Shown: piece after piece, positions 9,946 to 16,969 of the stretch
How the letters are laid out: every line of letters starts with the position of its first letter
Position numbering within the stretch: position 1 is the first letter of the stretch
Assembly: GCA_958427145.1 (NCBI GenBank)
Contig: CAUAAZ010000031.1
Location: 1-25,529 of the forward strand
Source of the DNA: an uncultured Collinsella sp.
GTDB taxonomy: Bacteria; Actinomycetota; Coriobacteriia; Coriobacteriales; Coriobacteriaceae
Length of the DNA: 25,529 nucleotides
Direction of reading: 5' to 3'
Notes under the pieces: generated by a model
The model's input: only the letters and a program-made list of their open reading frames with translations
Told to the model about the DNA's origin: nothing
Databases searched by the model: none
Program-made: the position numbers and the translations under genes

Positions 9946-11193
9946 CTAGATCAGGTCCTCCGCATCATCGAAGGCGTCGGTGTCGTGGACACCGCAGAAA
10001 CGGGAGCCGGGACGAGCCTGGTTGCGGCACTGGATGCCGTCCTCGGACACATACTCGCAGCGGCGGACGTCCTCGTCCTCCTCGTCACCGATCAGGTCGG
10101 CGGCGGGCTCCTCGTGAACGGGAACGTTCTTGAGGATGTCGGCGGCAAGGGTCTCGGACTTGATGTCGATGTGCCAGCCGGTCAGGCGCGCGGCGAGGCG
10201 GGCGTTCTGGCCCTCCTTGCCGATGGCGAGGGACAGTTGGTCGTCGGGCACGATGACTCCGGCGTAGGCCTTCTCCTCGTCGATGAGGACGCGGGTGACC
10301 TTAGCGGGCGACAGGGCGTTAGCGACGTAGACGGCAGGATCGGCATCCCACAGGATGACGTCGACGCGCTCGCCGCGGAGCTCGCCCACGACAGCGCGAA
10401 CACGGCTGCCCTTGGGGCCGACGCAGGCGCCCACGGGATCCAGACGGTCGTCGAGCGAGTGGACGGCGACCTTGGAGCGCTGGCCGGGCTCGCGGGCGAT
10501 CGACTTGATCTGGACGGTGCCCTCATAGATCTCGGGCACCTCCTGCTCAAACAGACGACGCATGAGCTCGGGGTGGGTACGGGAGATGACAATCGGCGGA
10601 CGGCTGTGCTCGCCGCGAACCGGCTGCAGGTTGGAGTTAGGGTCGCGAACGTCGATGATCACGGCCTTGATGTGCTGGTTATGCAGATAGCGCTCGCCCA
10701 TCGGACGCTCGTTGCGCTCGTTCTCGTAACGACGCTGATCGAAGTGTGGCAGCTCGGCCTCGACGCCCTCGCGGATCTTGACGATCGTAAAGTCGGGCGT
10801 GGACTGCAGCACGGTACCGCTGATGAGGTCACCGATGCGGCCGGAGAACTCCTCGTAGATCTGCTCGCGGGCGGAGTTGCGCACGATGGCGTTGATCTCG
10901 GCCTTGGCGTGCTGGGCGGCGATGCGGCTCGTGTTCTTGGGGGTGACGTCAATCTCCTCGAACTCGGTGAAGTTGCCCTCCTCGTCCATGGAATCGTCAA
11001 TCGGCTCCAGACGGTAGACGTAGATCTTGCCGGTGGTGCGGTCGATGGTCACCTTGGCGCCCCACTCAAGATGCAGGATCTCGGCATAGCTCTTGGCAAG
11101 CGACTGCTCCAGGCGGTCAATCAGGTAGAGCTGGTCGATGTGCTTCTCCTGGCAAAGCTCCATCAGGGCGGACATCATGTCGGATGCTGCCAT
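9946..11193 (-). CDS. nusA: Transcription termination/antitermination factor NusA with C-terminal Cys/His motif
   Basis: NusA binds RNA polymerase and nascent RNA and modulates pausing, termination and antitermination. The N-terminal polymerase-binding domain is followed by an S1 domain (GDLISGTVLQSTPDFTIVKI), then two KH domains, including DPVGACVGPKGSRVRAVVGE and SLAIGKEGQNARLAARLTGW. After the KH domains an acidic linker leads to a tail in which C379, C389, C400 and H404 are spaced like a small zinc-binding motif (C-X9-C-X10-C-X3-H; core CRNQARPGSRFCGVHD). I do not know this tail from well-studied NusA proteins. The ribosome-binding site AAGGAAGGAAAG lies within the last codons of rimP and the start is 1 nt after the rimP stop, so the two are coupled. 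Confidence 0.96.
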   Translation of the reverse strand: MAASDMMSALMELCQEKHIDQLYLIDRLEQSLAKSYAEILHLEWGAKVTIDRTTGKIYVYRLEPIDDSMDEEGNFTEFEEIDVTPKNTSRIAAQHAKAEINAIVRNSAREQIYEEFSGRIGDLISGTVLQSTPDFTIVKIREGVEAELPHFDQRRYENERNERPMGERYLHNQHIKAVIIDVRDPNSNLQPVRGEHSRPPIVISRTHPELMRRLFEQEVPEIYEGTVQIKSIAREPGQRSKVAVHSLDDRLDPVGACVGPKGSRVRAVVGELRGERVDVILWDADPAVYVANALSPAKVTRVLIDEEKAYAGVIVPDDQLSLAIGKEGQNARLAARLTGWHIDIKSETLAADILKNVPVHEEPAADLIGDEEDEDVRRCEYVSEDGIQCRNQARPGSRFCGVHDTDAFDDAEDLI

Positions 11194-11194
11194 C

Positions 11195-11689
11195 TTACTT
11201 TCCTTCCTTCACGGGCTTGAAGTCATAGGTGGGCTTCAACTTGCACTTTTTAACATCAGAGAAATCGAGGGTGACGGACTCGCCGCCCTCGAGCTCGAGG
11301 GTCACGTTCGTCTCGGTGGCGGCGGCAATCTTGCCGGCGTACTTGCGACGGCCCTCGGTGGCGGTGGAGGTGAGCTCACAGTTCTCGCCCACAAAGCGGG
11401 CAAAGTCGCACGGGCGGCGCAGCGGGCGCGCCATACCCGGGCTCGACACCTCGAGCGTATAGCTCGAAGAGATGGGGTCGAGCTTCTCAATCACATCGCC
11501 GACCCACTTGGTGTTGGCCGTGACGTCGTTGAGCGAAAGACTCTGACCCTCGGCACCCTCGATACGCACGCGCACGCAGGGGGCCTTGGTGGCACCCACG
11601 AGCTCGACGTCGACGATGTCGATATCGTGCTGGGGAGCGACGGCCTCGAGCGCGTCGATGATCGCCTGCTCGGTCTTGGTCTTGACCAT
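11195..11689 (-). CDS. rimP: Ribosome maturation factor RimP
   Basis: RimP assists 30S subunit assembly. The ATG at 11689 is preceded by GGATGGAGG at 7 nt spacing, giving a 164-aa protein beginning MVKTKTEQAIIDALEAV. An upstream extension of the frame crosses a terminator hairpin and the promoter, so it is not coding. The family signature YTLEVSSPGMARPLRRPCDF (about residues 80-100) and the C-terminal SH3-like domain (KLKPTYDFKP) are present. It is the first gene of the rimP-nusA-infB run, its usual place. Confidence 0.95.
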   Translation of the reverse strand: MVKTKTEQAIIDALEAVAPQHDIDIVDVELVGATKAPCVRVRIEGAEGQSLSLNDVTANTKWVGDVIEKLDPISSSYTLEVSSPGMARPLRRPCDFARFVGENCELTSTATEGRRKYAGKIAAATETNVTLELEGGESVTLDFSDVKKCKLKPTYDFKPVKEGK

Positions 11690-11709
11690 TGCGGCACCTC
11701 CATCCATAC

Positions 11710-11739
11710 AAAAAAGAAGCGGGGCCGAAACCCCACTTC
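11710..11739 (-). terminator. Intrinsic terminator in the rimP leader (possible attenuator)
   Basis: On the minus strand a 9-bp stem (11731-11739 with 11716-11724, one G-T pair) and 6-nt loop is followed by TTTTTT. It lies 20 nt before the rimP start codon and about 20 nt after the predicted transcription start. It therefore terminates the operon's own leader transcript; leuS already has its own terminator further upstream. This architecture fits attenuation control of the nusA operon. Confidence 0.8.
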
Positions 11740-11767
11740 TTTCAATTACAACTTCATTTGCAAACAA

Positions 11768-11796
11768 ACTATACCAATAGCTGCGGAAACGTGCAA
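11768..11796 (-). promoter_or_regulatory. Promoter of the rimP-nusA-infB operon
   Basis: Minus-strand TATAGT (11768-11773) is preceded by TGG, forming an extended -10. A weak -35, TTGCAC (11791-11796), sits at 17-bp spacing. It is located between the leuS terminator and the rimP leader hairpin, about 80 nt from the rimP start. Confidence 0.6.
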
Positions 11797-11882
11797 GCAC
11801 AGTACGAACCTGCAGGTCAGCGTGCGCACAGCTTCTCCACAAGAATAGGACAATTGACCGCAGACATCAGGGCAGGTACATG

Positions 11883-11916
11883 AAAAACGAGGGACGACCC
11901 AACCGGATCGCCCCTC
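11883..11916 (-). terminator. Intrinsic terminator of leuS
   Basis: A 12-bp stem with two wobble pairs (11905-11916 with 11889-11900), a 4-nt loop and a following GTTTTTC on the minus strand starts about 30 nt after the leuS stop. Confidence 0.85.
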
Positions 11917-11947
11917 ATCTTTTATGCGTCAGTTAAGCGCGCAGTGC

Positions 11948-14524
11948 TTACTTGACCACCAGGTTGACCAGCTTGCCAGGCACGCAGATGGCCTTGACGA
12001 CCGTCTTGCCCTCAAGCCACTTGGCAACGGCCTTCTCGGCGGCAGCCTGCATGTCCTCATTGGAGGCATCGCGGGCAACGTCGACACGACCGCGGACCTT
12101 ACCGAGCACCTGGACGACGATCTGCACCGTGTCCTCGATGGACTCGGCCAGGTCGAAATCGGGCCAGGCGGCGGTGTAGGCGTTGCCCTCGCAGCCGAGC
12201 GCCTCGTGCCACAGCTCGTCGGCCCAGAACGGGCAGATGGGGGCAAGGACGCTCACGATGTCCTTGGCCACGCCGTAGCACAGCGCCTTGTCGCGGGCGG
12301 TACCCTCAGTGGCATTGAGGTAGGCGCTCGCCGCGTTGACGAGCTCCATGACGGCCGAGATGGCGGTGTTGAACTGGCCGCGATCGAAGTCCTCGGTGCA
12401 CTTGGCGATGGTGCGGTGACGCTCGCGATAGAGCTTCATCGCGACCTCGTCGAGCGCGGACTTGTCGAAGGCCACGTTGGCGTCACCGGACTGGACGAGC
12501 TGCCAAACGATACGCCAGGCGCGCTTGATGAAGCGGTTGGCGCCCTCAACGGCCTTGGGATCCCAGTCGAAGTCCTTCTCGGGCGGGGCGATAAACAGGA
12601 TCGCCAAACGCATGGTGTCGGCGCCGTAGGGCTCGATGACCGAGCTCGGAGGCACGACATTGCCCTTGGACTTGGACATGGTGTCGCCGTTCTCGTCCTT
12701 GACCATGCCCTGGCACAACAGGTTGGTGAAGGGCTCGTCCACGCTCAGCAGGCCCAGGTCACGCAGGGCCTTGGTAAAGAAGCGGCTGTAGAGCAGGTGC
12801 AGAATGGCGTGCTCGATGCCGCCGATGTAGTTATCGACAGGCATCCAACGGTCGGCGGCCTCTCGGGAGAAGGGCAGCTCGGTGTTGTGAGGATCGGTAT
12901 AGCGCAGGTAATACCAGCTGGAGCAGGTAAAGGTATCCATGGTATCGGTCTCGCGCTTGGCCGGGCGGCCGCAGACCGGGCAGGTAGTCTCATAGAACTC
13001 TTTGCACTCGGCGAGGGTCTCGCCTGCGCCCAGGTCCAGGTTCTCGGGCAGCGTCACCGGCAGCTGATCCTCGGGCACGGGCACGATGCCGCAGTGCTCG
13101 CAGTGGATAGCCGGGATGGGGTTGCCCCAATAGCGCTGACGGCTGATGAGCCAGTCGCGCAGACGGAACTCGACCTTGCGACGACCGCAGCCCATGGCCT
13201 CGAGGTCGGCCACGATCGCAGCCTCGCCCTCGGAGTGCTTGCCGCCGCGCATTCCGGTGTACTTGCCAGACTGGACGAGCGTGCCCTCGGCAGCGTGGGC
13301 GCAATCCCAGTCGACGGTCTCGGCATGGAAGGTATCGATGGTCTCGCCGCTGGCCTCGACGGCAGCGCGATCGTCATCGTCCAGGATGATCGGCACGATC
13401 GGCAGGTCGTACTTACGGGCAAACTCAAAGTCGCGCTGGTCGCCACAGGGAACGGCCATGACGGCACCGGTACCGTAGTCGGCAACGACATAATCGGCAA
13501 CCCACACGGGGACCTTCTCGCCGTTCACGGGGTTCACCACGTAGCGGCCGGTAAAAGCGCCGTGCTTCTCGAGGGTGCCCTGGGCACGCTCGACGGCAGA
13601 GATATGCTTGGAGTCCTCGACGATCTTGGTGACGGCCTCCTCGTACTCCGTGCCCTCGACGAGCTCGTGCAGGCCGGCGTACTCGGGAGCCAGGACAAAG
13701 AAGGAGACACCAAAAAGGGTATCGGCGCGCGTGGTGAAGACGGTGATCTTACCCTCGTCGCCCTCGATGGGCTCGCCATCCTGGTCGCACAGGGTAAAGT
13801 CGACCTCGGCGCCCTCGGAGCGACCGATCCAGTTGGCCTGCATCTGCTTGACGCGCTCGGGCCAGCCGGGGAGCTTCTCCAGGTCGTCGAGCAGCTCCTG
13901 AGAGTACTCGGTAATCTTGTAGTACCACTGCTCAAGGTCGCGCTTCTCGGGCTCGGTGCCACAGCGCCAGCACTTGCCCTCGGTAACCTGCTCGTTGGCC
14001 AGAACGGTCTTGCAGGTGGGGCACCAGTTGACCGGGTTCTTCTTACGGTAGACCAGGCCCTTTTCCCACATCTTCTCAAAGATCCACTGGCCCCAGCGAT
14101 AGTAGTCGGGGCTGCAGGTCTTGACCATGCGATCCAGATCGTAGGAGAAGCCCATGCGCTTCATCGTGGCGAGCGCCTGGTCCATGTTCTTATACGTCCA
14201 GGCGGCAGCCTGCGTGTTGTGCTTGATGGCGGCGTTCTCGGCGGGCAGGCCAAAGGCGTCAAAGCCGATGGGGTGCAGCACGTCGTAGCCGCGCATGCGG
14301 GCCTGACGGGCCATGGCATCGCCGATGGTATAGTTGCGCGCGTGGCCCATGTGCAGGTCGCCCGACGGATACGGGAACATCTCGAGCACGTACTTCTTGG
14401 GCTTGCTGTCGTCGGTGTCGACGGCAAAGAGGTTGGAGTCCTCCCAGGCCTTCATCCACCGGGACTCAATGGCCTGCGCGTCGTAGGCAGGAATCTCGTC
14501 CTTATGATCTGTGCAATCGCACAT
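11948..14524 (-). CDS. leuS: Leucyl-tRNA synthetase
   Basis: LeuRS charges tRNA-Leu. The frame is open up to 14650, but that extension runs through a palindromic leader. The ATG at 14524 has AAAGGAGC just upstream and gives MCDCTDHKDEIPAYDAQAIE, 858 aa. Class I motifs are present: HMGH (residues 58-61, in PYPSGDLHMGHARNYTIGD) and KMSKS-type MSKSKGN. A zinc-ribbon CPTCKTVLANEQ...CWRCG lies in the connective region. The CP1 editing domain has TTRADTLFGVSFFVLAPEY. A second Cys pair set (CEHCG and CPVCG) lies before the KMSKS region. The C-terminal tRNA-binding domain ends in KTVVKAICVPGKLVNLVVK. It has its own terminator and appears to be a single-gene unit. Confidence 0.97.
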   Translation of the reverse strand: MCDCTDHKDEIPAYDAQAIESRWMKAWEDSNLFAVDTDDSKPKKYVLEMFPYPSGDLHMGHARNYTIGDAMARQARMRGYDVLHPIGFDAFGLPAENAAIKHNTQAAAWTYKNMDQALATMKRMGFSYDLDRMVKTCSPDYYRWGQWIFEKMWEKGLVYRKKNPVNWCPTCKTVLANEQVTEGKCWRCGTEPEKRDLEQWYYKITEYSQELLDDLEKLPGWPERVKQMQANWIGRSEGAEVDFTLCDQDGEPIEGDEGKITVFTTRADTLFGVSFFVLAPEYAGLHELVEGTEYEEAVTKIVEDSKHISAVERAQGTLEKHGAFTGRYVVNPVNGEKVPVWVADYVVADYGTGAVMAVPCGDQRDFEFARKYDLPIVPIILDDDDRAAVEASGETIDTFHAETVDWDCAHAAEGTLVQSGKYTGMRGGKHSEGEAAIVADLEAMGCGRRKVEFRLRDWLISRQRYWGNPIPAIHCEHCGIVPVPEDQLPVTLPENLDLGAGETLAECKEFYETTCPVCGRPAKRETDTMDTFTCSSWYYLRYTDPHNTELPFSREAADRWMPVDNYIGGIEHAILHLLYSRFFTKALRDLGLLSVDEPFTNLLCQGMVKDENGDTMSKSKGNVVPPSSVIEPYGADTMRLAILFIAPPEKDFDWDPKAVEGANRFIKRAWRIVWQLVQSGDANVAFDKSALDEVAMKLYRERHRTIAKCTEDFDRGQFNTAISAVMELVNAASAYLNATEGTARDKALCYGVAKDIVSVLAPICPFWADELWHEALGCEGNAYTAAWPDFDLAESIEDTVQIVVQVLGKVRGRVDVARDASNEDMQAAAEKAVAKWLEGKTVVKAICVPGKLVNLVVK

Positions 14525-14550
14525 ATCAGCTCCTTTGTTAGCTGGGTTGG

Positions 14551-14668
14551 GGCGGGGCGTTCTTACCTTTACTCGCTGCTGCGGACAGTCCTGCTCGCAC
14601 GAAGAGCACATTAAGTGCTCTTCGGCTCGTGCGGAACTTGCAGCGAGCAAAGGTAAGAACGCCCCGCC
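14551..14668. repeat. Long imperfect inverted repeat in the leuS leader
   Basis: Outer arms of 29 nt (14551-14579 and 14640-14668) pair with a single mismatch. An inner perfect 9-bp stem (14601-14609 with 14615-14623, arm GAAGAGCAC) closes on a 5-nt ATTAA loop. The whole 118-bp unit can fold as one long hairpin, ending 27 nt before the leuS start. No T tract and no T-box consensus was seen. It could be a mobile palindromic element or a leader RNA structure. Confidence 0.75.
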
Positions 14669-14703
14669 ACATCGTTAACTCGCATGATGATAGCAAATAC
14701 GAC

Positions 14704-14738
14704 AAGCGAGATGCCTGCGACTTGCATGCATCTCGCTT
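14704..14738 (-). terminator. Terminator-like hairpin downstream of guaB
   Basis: An 11-bp perfect stem (14704-14714 with 14728-14738, arm AAGCGAGATGC) with a 13-nt loop lies about 50 nt after the guaB stop. The T tract is interrupted on the minus strand (TTGTCGTATTTG). It is somewhat better on the plus strand, so it may act in both directions. Confidence 0.6.
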
Positions 14739-14786
14739 TATCTAAATAACGTGGTTGATACTCAACCTTTATGTTCAGCTCTTATC

Positions 14787-16298
14787 CTATCGATAAGACA
14801 CAGACTGCTGCGAATCCTTGACCACAACATCGTGGGCGCCGCCTTCGACGATAGAGGTGGAGCTGACCAGCGTTAGGCGTGCCTTTTCCTGGAGCTCGGG
14901 GATCGAGAGGGCACCGCAGTTGCACATCGTGGACTTGACCTTGTAGAGCGTTCCGCCCACACCGTCCTTGAGGGAACCGGCGTAGGGAACGTAGGAGTCG
15001 ACGCCCTCGACGAAGCTGAGCTTCGCGGCGCCGCCCAGGTCGTAACGCTGCCAGTTGCGGGCACGCGCAGAACCCTCGCCCCAGTACTCCTTCATGTACT
15101 GGCCGTTGACGTTGACGCGCTCGGTCGGGCTCTCGTCGAAGCGGGCGAAGTAACGGCCCAGCATCATAAAGTCTGCACCCATGGCCAGGGCGAGCGTCAT
15201 GTGGTAGTCGTAGACGATACCGCCATCGGAGCACACGGGCACATAGACGCCGGTCTCCTCGTAGTACTCGTCACGGGCGCGACAGACATCGATCAGCGCG
15301 GTGGCCTGGCCACGGCCGATACCCTTGGTCTCACGGGTGATGCAGATGGAACCGCCGCCGATACCGACCTTGATGAAGTCGGCACCGCAGTCGGCCAGGA
15401 AGCGGAAGCCCTCGGCGTCGACGACGTTACCGGCACCAACCTTGACGTCCTCGCCGTAGTTGGCGCGGATCCACTCGATAGTGCGCTTCTGCCACTCGCT
15501 GAAGCCCTCGGAGGAGTCGATGCACAGAACGTCGGCACCGGCCTCGATGAGCAGCGGCACGCGCTCGGCATAGTCGCGGGTGTTGATACCGGCGCCGACC
15601 ATGTAGCGCTTGTCGTTATCGAGCAGCTCGTTGGGGTTGGTCTTGTGGCTATCGTAGTCCTTGCGGAAGACGATGCCCATGAGGTGATCGTTGTCGTCGA
15701 CGATGGGCAGGGCGTTGAGCTTATTGTCCCAGATGACGTCGTTAGCAACCTTGAGGCTGATGTTCTTGTCGCCCACGATGAGCTGCTCACGCGGGGTCAT
15801 GAACTCGGAGACCTTCGTCTGGTGGTCATCGCGGCTGGGGCGATAGTCACGGCTGGTGACGATGCCCAGGAGCTTACCCTTGGGAGTGCCGTCGTCGGTG
15901 ACCGGCATGGTGGAGTGGCCGGTCTTCTCCTTGAGCTCGATGACCTGCTCCATGGTCATGTCGGGGGTCAGCGTGGAATCGGACTGAACGAAACCAGCCT
16001 TGTGATCCTTGACGGCCTTGACCATGGCGGCCTCGGACTCGGCGCTCTGGGAACCGTAGATGAAGGACAGGCCACCCTCGGTAGCGAGCGCGACACCCAT
16101 GTCGACGCCCGAGACGGACTGCATGATGGCGGAAACCATGGGGATGTTCAGGGTGATTGCCGGCTTCTCACCGCGCTTAAAGCGGGTTAGCGGCGTCTTA
16201 AGAGAGACGTTGTTGGGGATGCACTGCGAGGACGAGTAACCAGGGACCAGCAGATACTCCGAAAACGTGTGGGACTCACCGGGAAAGAACGTAGCCAT
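14787..16298 (-). CDS. guaB: IMP dehydrogenase, Tritrichomonas foetus-like type
   Basis: This enzyme oxidises IMP to XMP with NAD+, the committed step to GMP. A (beta/alpha)8 barrel is interrupted by a CBS pair (about residues 105-220: LLGIVTSRDYRP and HLMGIVFRKDY). The catalytic loop GIGGGSICITRETKGIGRGQ places the nucleophilic Cys at residue 319. The mobile flap has R418-Y419 in ARARNWQRYDLGG. The protein is 503 aa, the same length and catalytic numbering that I recall for the T. foetus enzyme. Residues K310 and E431 match the T. foetus residues linked to mycophenolic acid insensitivity. This differs from common bacterial GuaB (GPGSICTTR). The ribosome-binding site AAGGAGAAAC precedes ATG. 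Confidence 0.95.
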   Translation of the reverse strand: MATFFPGESHTFSEYLLVPGYSSSQCIPNNVSLKTPLTRFKRGEKPAITLNIPMVSAIMQSVSGVDMGVALATEGGLSFIYGSQSAESEAAMVKAVKDHKAGFVQSDSTLTPDMTMEQVIELKEKTGHSTMPVTDDGTPKGKLLGIVTSRDYRPSRDDHQTKVSEFMTPREQLIVGDKNISLKVANDVIWDNKLNALPIVDDNDHLMGIVFRKDYDSHKTNPNELLDNDKRYMVGAGINTRDYAERVPLLIEAGADVLCIDSSEGFSEWQKRTIEWIRANYGEDVKVGAGNVVDAEGFRFLADCGADFIKVGIGGGSICITRETKGIGRGQATALIDVCRARDEYYEETGVYVPVCSDGGIVYDYHMTLALAMGADFMMLGRYFARFDESPTERVNVNGQYMKEYWGEGSARARNWQRYDLGGAAKLSFVEGVDSYVPYAGSLKDGVGGTLYKVKSTMCNCGALSIPELQEKARLTLVSSTSIVEGGAHDVVVKDSQQSVSYR

Positions 16299-16356
16299 GT
16301 TTCTCCTTTTTCCATGCGACCGGTCGGCTGCAGGCCTCGTAGGACCCAGCCCAACC

Positions 16357-16406
16357 TTGGGCGCCCAATACTGGGGAAGTATCTTAACGCACTTTGACTG
16401 CTACAA
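16357..16406 (-). promoter_or_regulatory. Putative guaB promoter region with a 12-bp palindrome
   Basis: On the minus strand GATACT (16378-16383) and TTGTAG (16401-16406) are spaced 17 bp and form a weak promoter candidate. A perfect 12-bp palindrome TTGGGCGCCCAA (16357-16368) falls just after the expected transcription start, where a repressor could act. The promoter elements match the consensus poorly. Confidence 0.3.
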
Positions 16407-16407
16407 T
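16399..16407 (+). promoter_or_regulatory. Putative extended -10 for the ModE-like regulator
   Basis: TGCTACAAT on the plus strand lies about 75 nt before the regulator gene and overlaps the candidate -35 of guaB on the other strand. No good -35 is visible. If both are real, the two promoters compete. Confidence 0.3.
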
Positions 16408-16482
16408 GCATGATTTAAGAAGAGCACACGAGGGTTTGACGCAGGCTTTGCGTTTGCCCAGCAAACACTTTAGTGGGGAGAC

Positions 16483-16836
16483 GTGGAGCACATGGAGTAC
16501 AAGACGACGGCAAAGTTGGTCATTCAAGCGGGCGACAAGGATTTGCCGGGCGTCTTCGGCCACGGCTGCGTCTTGCTGCTGCAGGGTATCGCCCGCGAGC
16601 ACTCGCTCAACCGCGCCGCCAAGAGCATGGGCATGGCGTATTCCAAGGCCTGGCGCATTGTGAACGAGGCCGAAGGGCAGCTGGGATGCAAACTCATCGA
16701 GCGCGACGGTGCCCGCGGATCCACGCTCACCCCCGCCGGCGAGCGAGCCATAGCAGTCTACGAGAAGCTGCAGGCCGACATCAACAACGTCATCGCCACA
16801 AAAGCGAACGGCCTCATCGCCAGCATCAAAGAGTAG
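16483..16836 (+). CDS. ModE-like winged-helix DNA-binding protein, single domain
   Basis: A 117-aa protein with a LysR/ModE-type helix-turn-helix. HSLNRAAKSMGMAYSKAWRI (about residues 40-59) is followed by a wing-like NEAEGQLGCKLIERDGARGS and then LTPAGERAIAVYEKLQ. This matches the N-terminal DNA-binding domain of ModE. The molybdate-binding TOBE domains of full-length ModE are absent, so the ligand is unknown. It is the only confident plus-strand gene here and is divergent from guaB. Start choice is uncertain: GTG at 16483 has GGGGAG only 2 nt away, while ATG at 16492 has it at 11 nt. No molybdenum genes are nearby. Confidence 0.8.
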   Translation: MEHMEYKTTAKLVIQAGDKDLPGVFGHGCVLLLQGIAREHSLNRAAKSMGMAYSKAWRIVNEAEGQLGCKLIERDGARGSTLTPAGERAIAVYEKLQADINNVIATKANGLIASIKE

Positions 16837-16876
16837 CCCATTTGGGACGGGGCCTTATAGCCACACAACCCCTTCT

Positions 16877-16951
16877 CATAAGTTGCGGTGAAATAGGGAC
16901 TGTTTATGCGGTTAAAGCCGTAAATCAATCCCTATTTCACCGCAACTTATG
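16877..16951. repeat. Palindromic element with perfect 23-bp arms
   Basis: The arms 16877-16899 and 16929-16951 are perfect reverse complements over 23 bp. The 29-nt loop has its own small CGG/CCG stem. It sits in the convergent gap between the ModE-like gene and the PLP-enzyme gene and could fold on either strand. There is no T tract. AGGGACTGTTTA in the arm edge recalls REP sequences associated with tyrosine transposases. Only one copy is in the window. Confidence 0.7.
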
Positions 16952-16969
16952 AAGTCGAGGATGATTTAG

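Noticed and set aside
9907..11220. Plus-strand open frame opposite nusA, and similar ones at 1635-3494 and 15201-16190
   Set aside because: All are antisense shadows of well-supported genes, with low-complexity products.
11690..11842. N-terminal extension of RimP
   Set aside because: It crosses the leader terminator and the promoter -10; GGAGG sits correctly before the ATG at 11689.
11924..14614. 896-aa plus-strand open frame opposite leuS
   Set aside because: It is an antisense shadow: no recognisable domain, no ribosome-binding site, and it spans the leuS gene and its leader palindrome.
14525..14650. N-terminal extension of LeuRS
   Set aside because: The stretch is translated from the palindromic leader; the ATG at 14524 has a good ribosome-binding site and a normal LeuRS N-terminus.
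14525..14700. T-box riboswitch before leuS
   Set aside because: The structure is a simple long hairpin. I found no T-box antiterminator consensus and no terminator T tract.
16483..16836. Full molybdate-responsive ModE
   Set aside because: Only the DNA-binding domain is present; there is no TOBE domain and no molybdate transport gene nearby.
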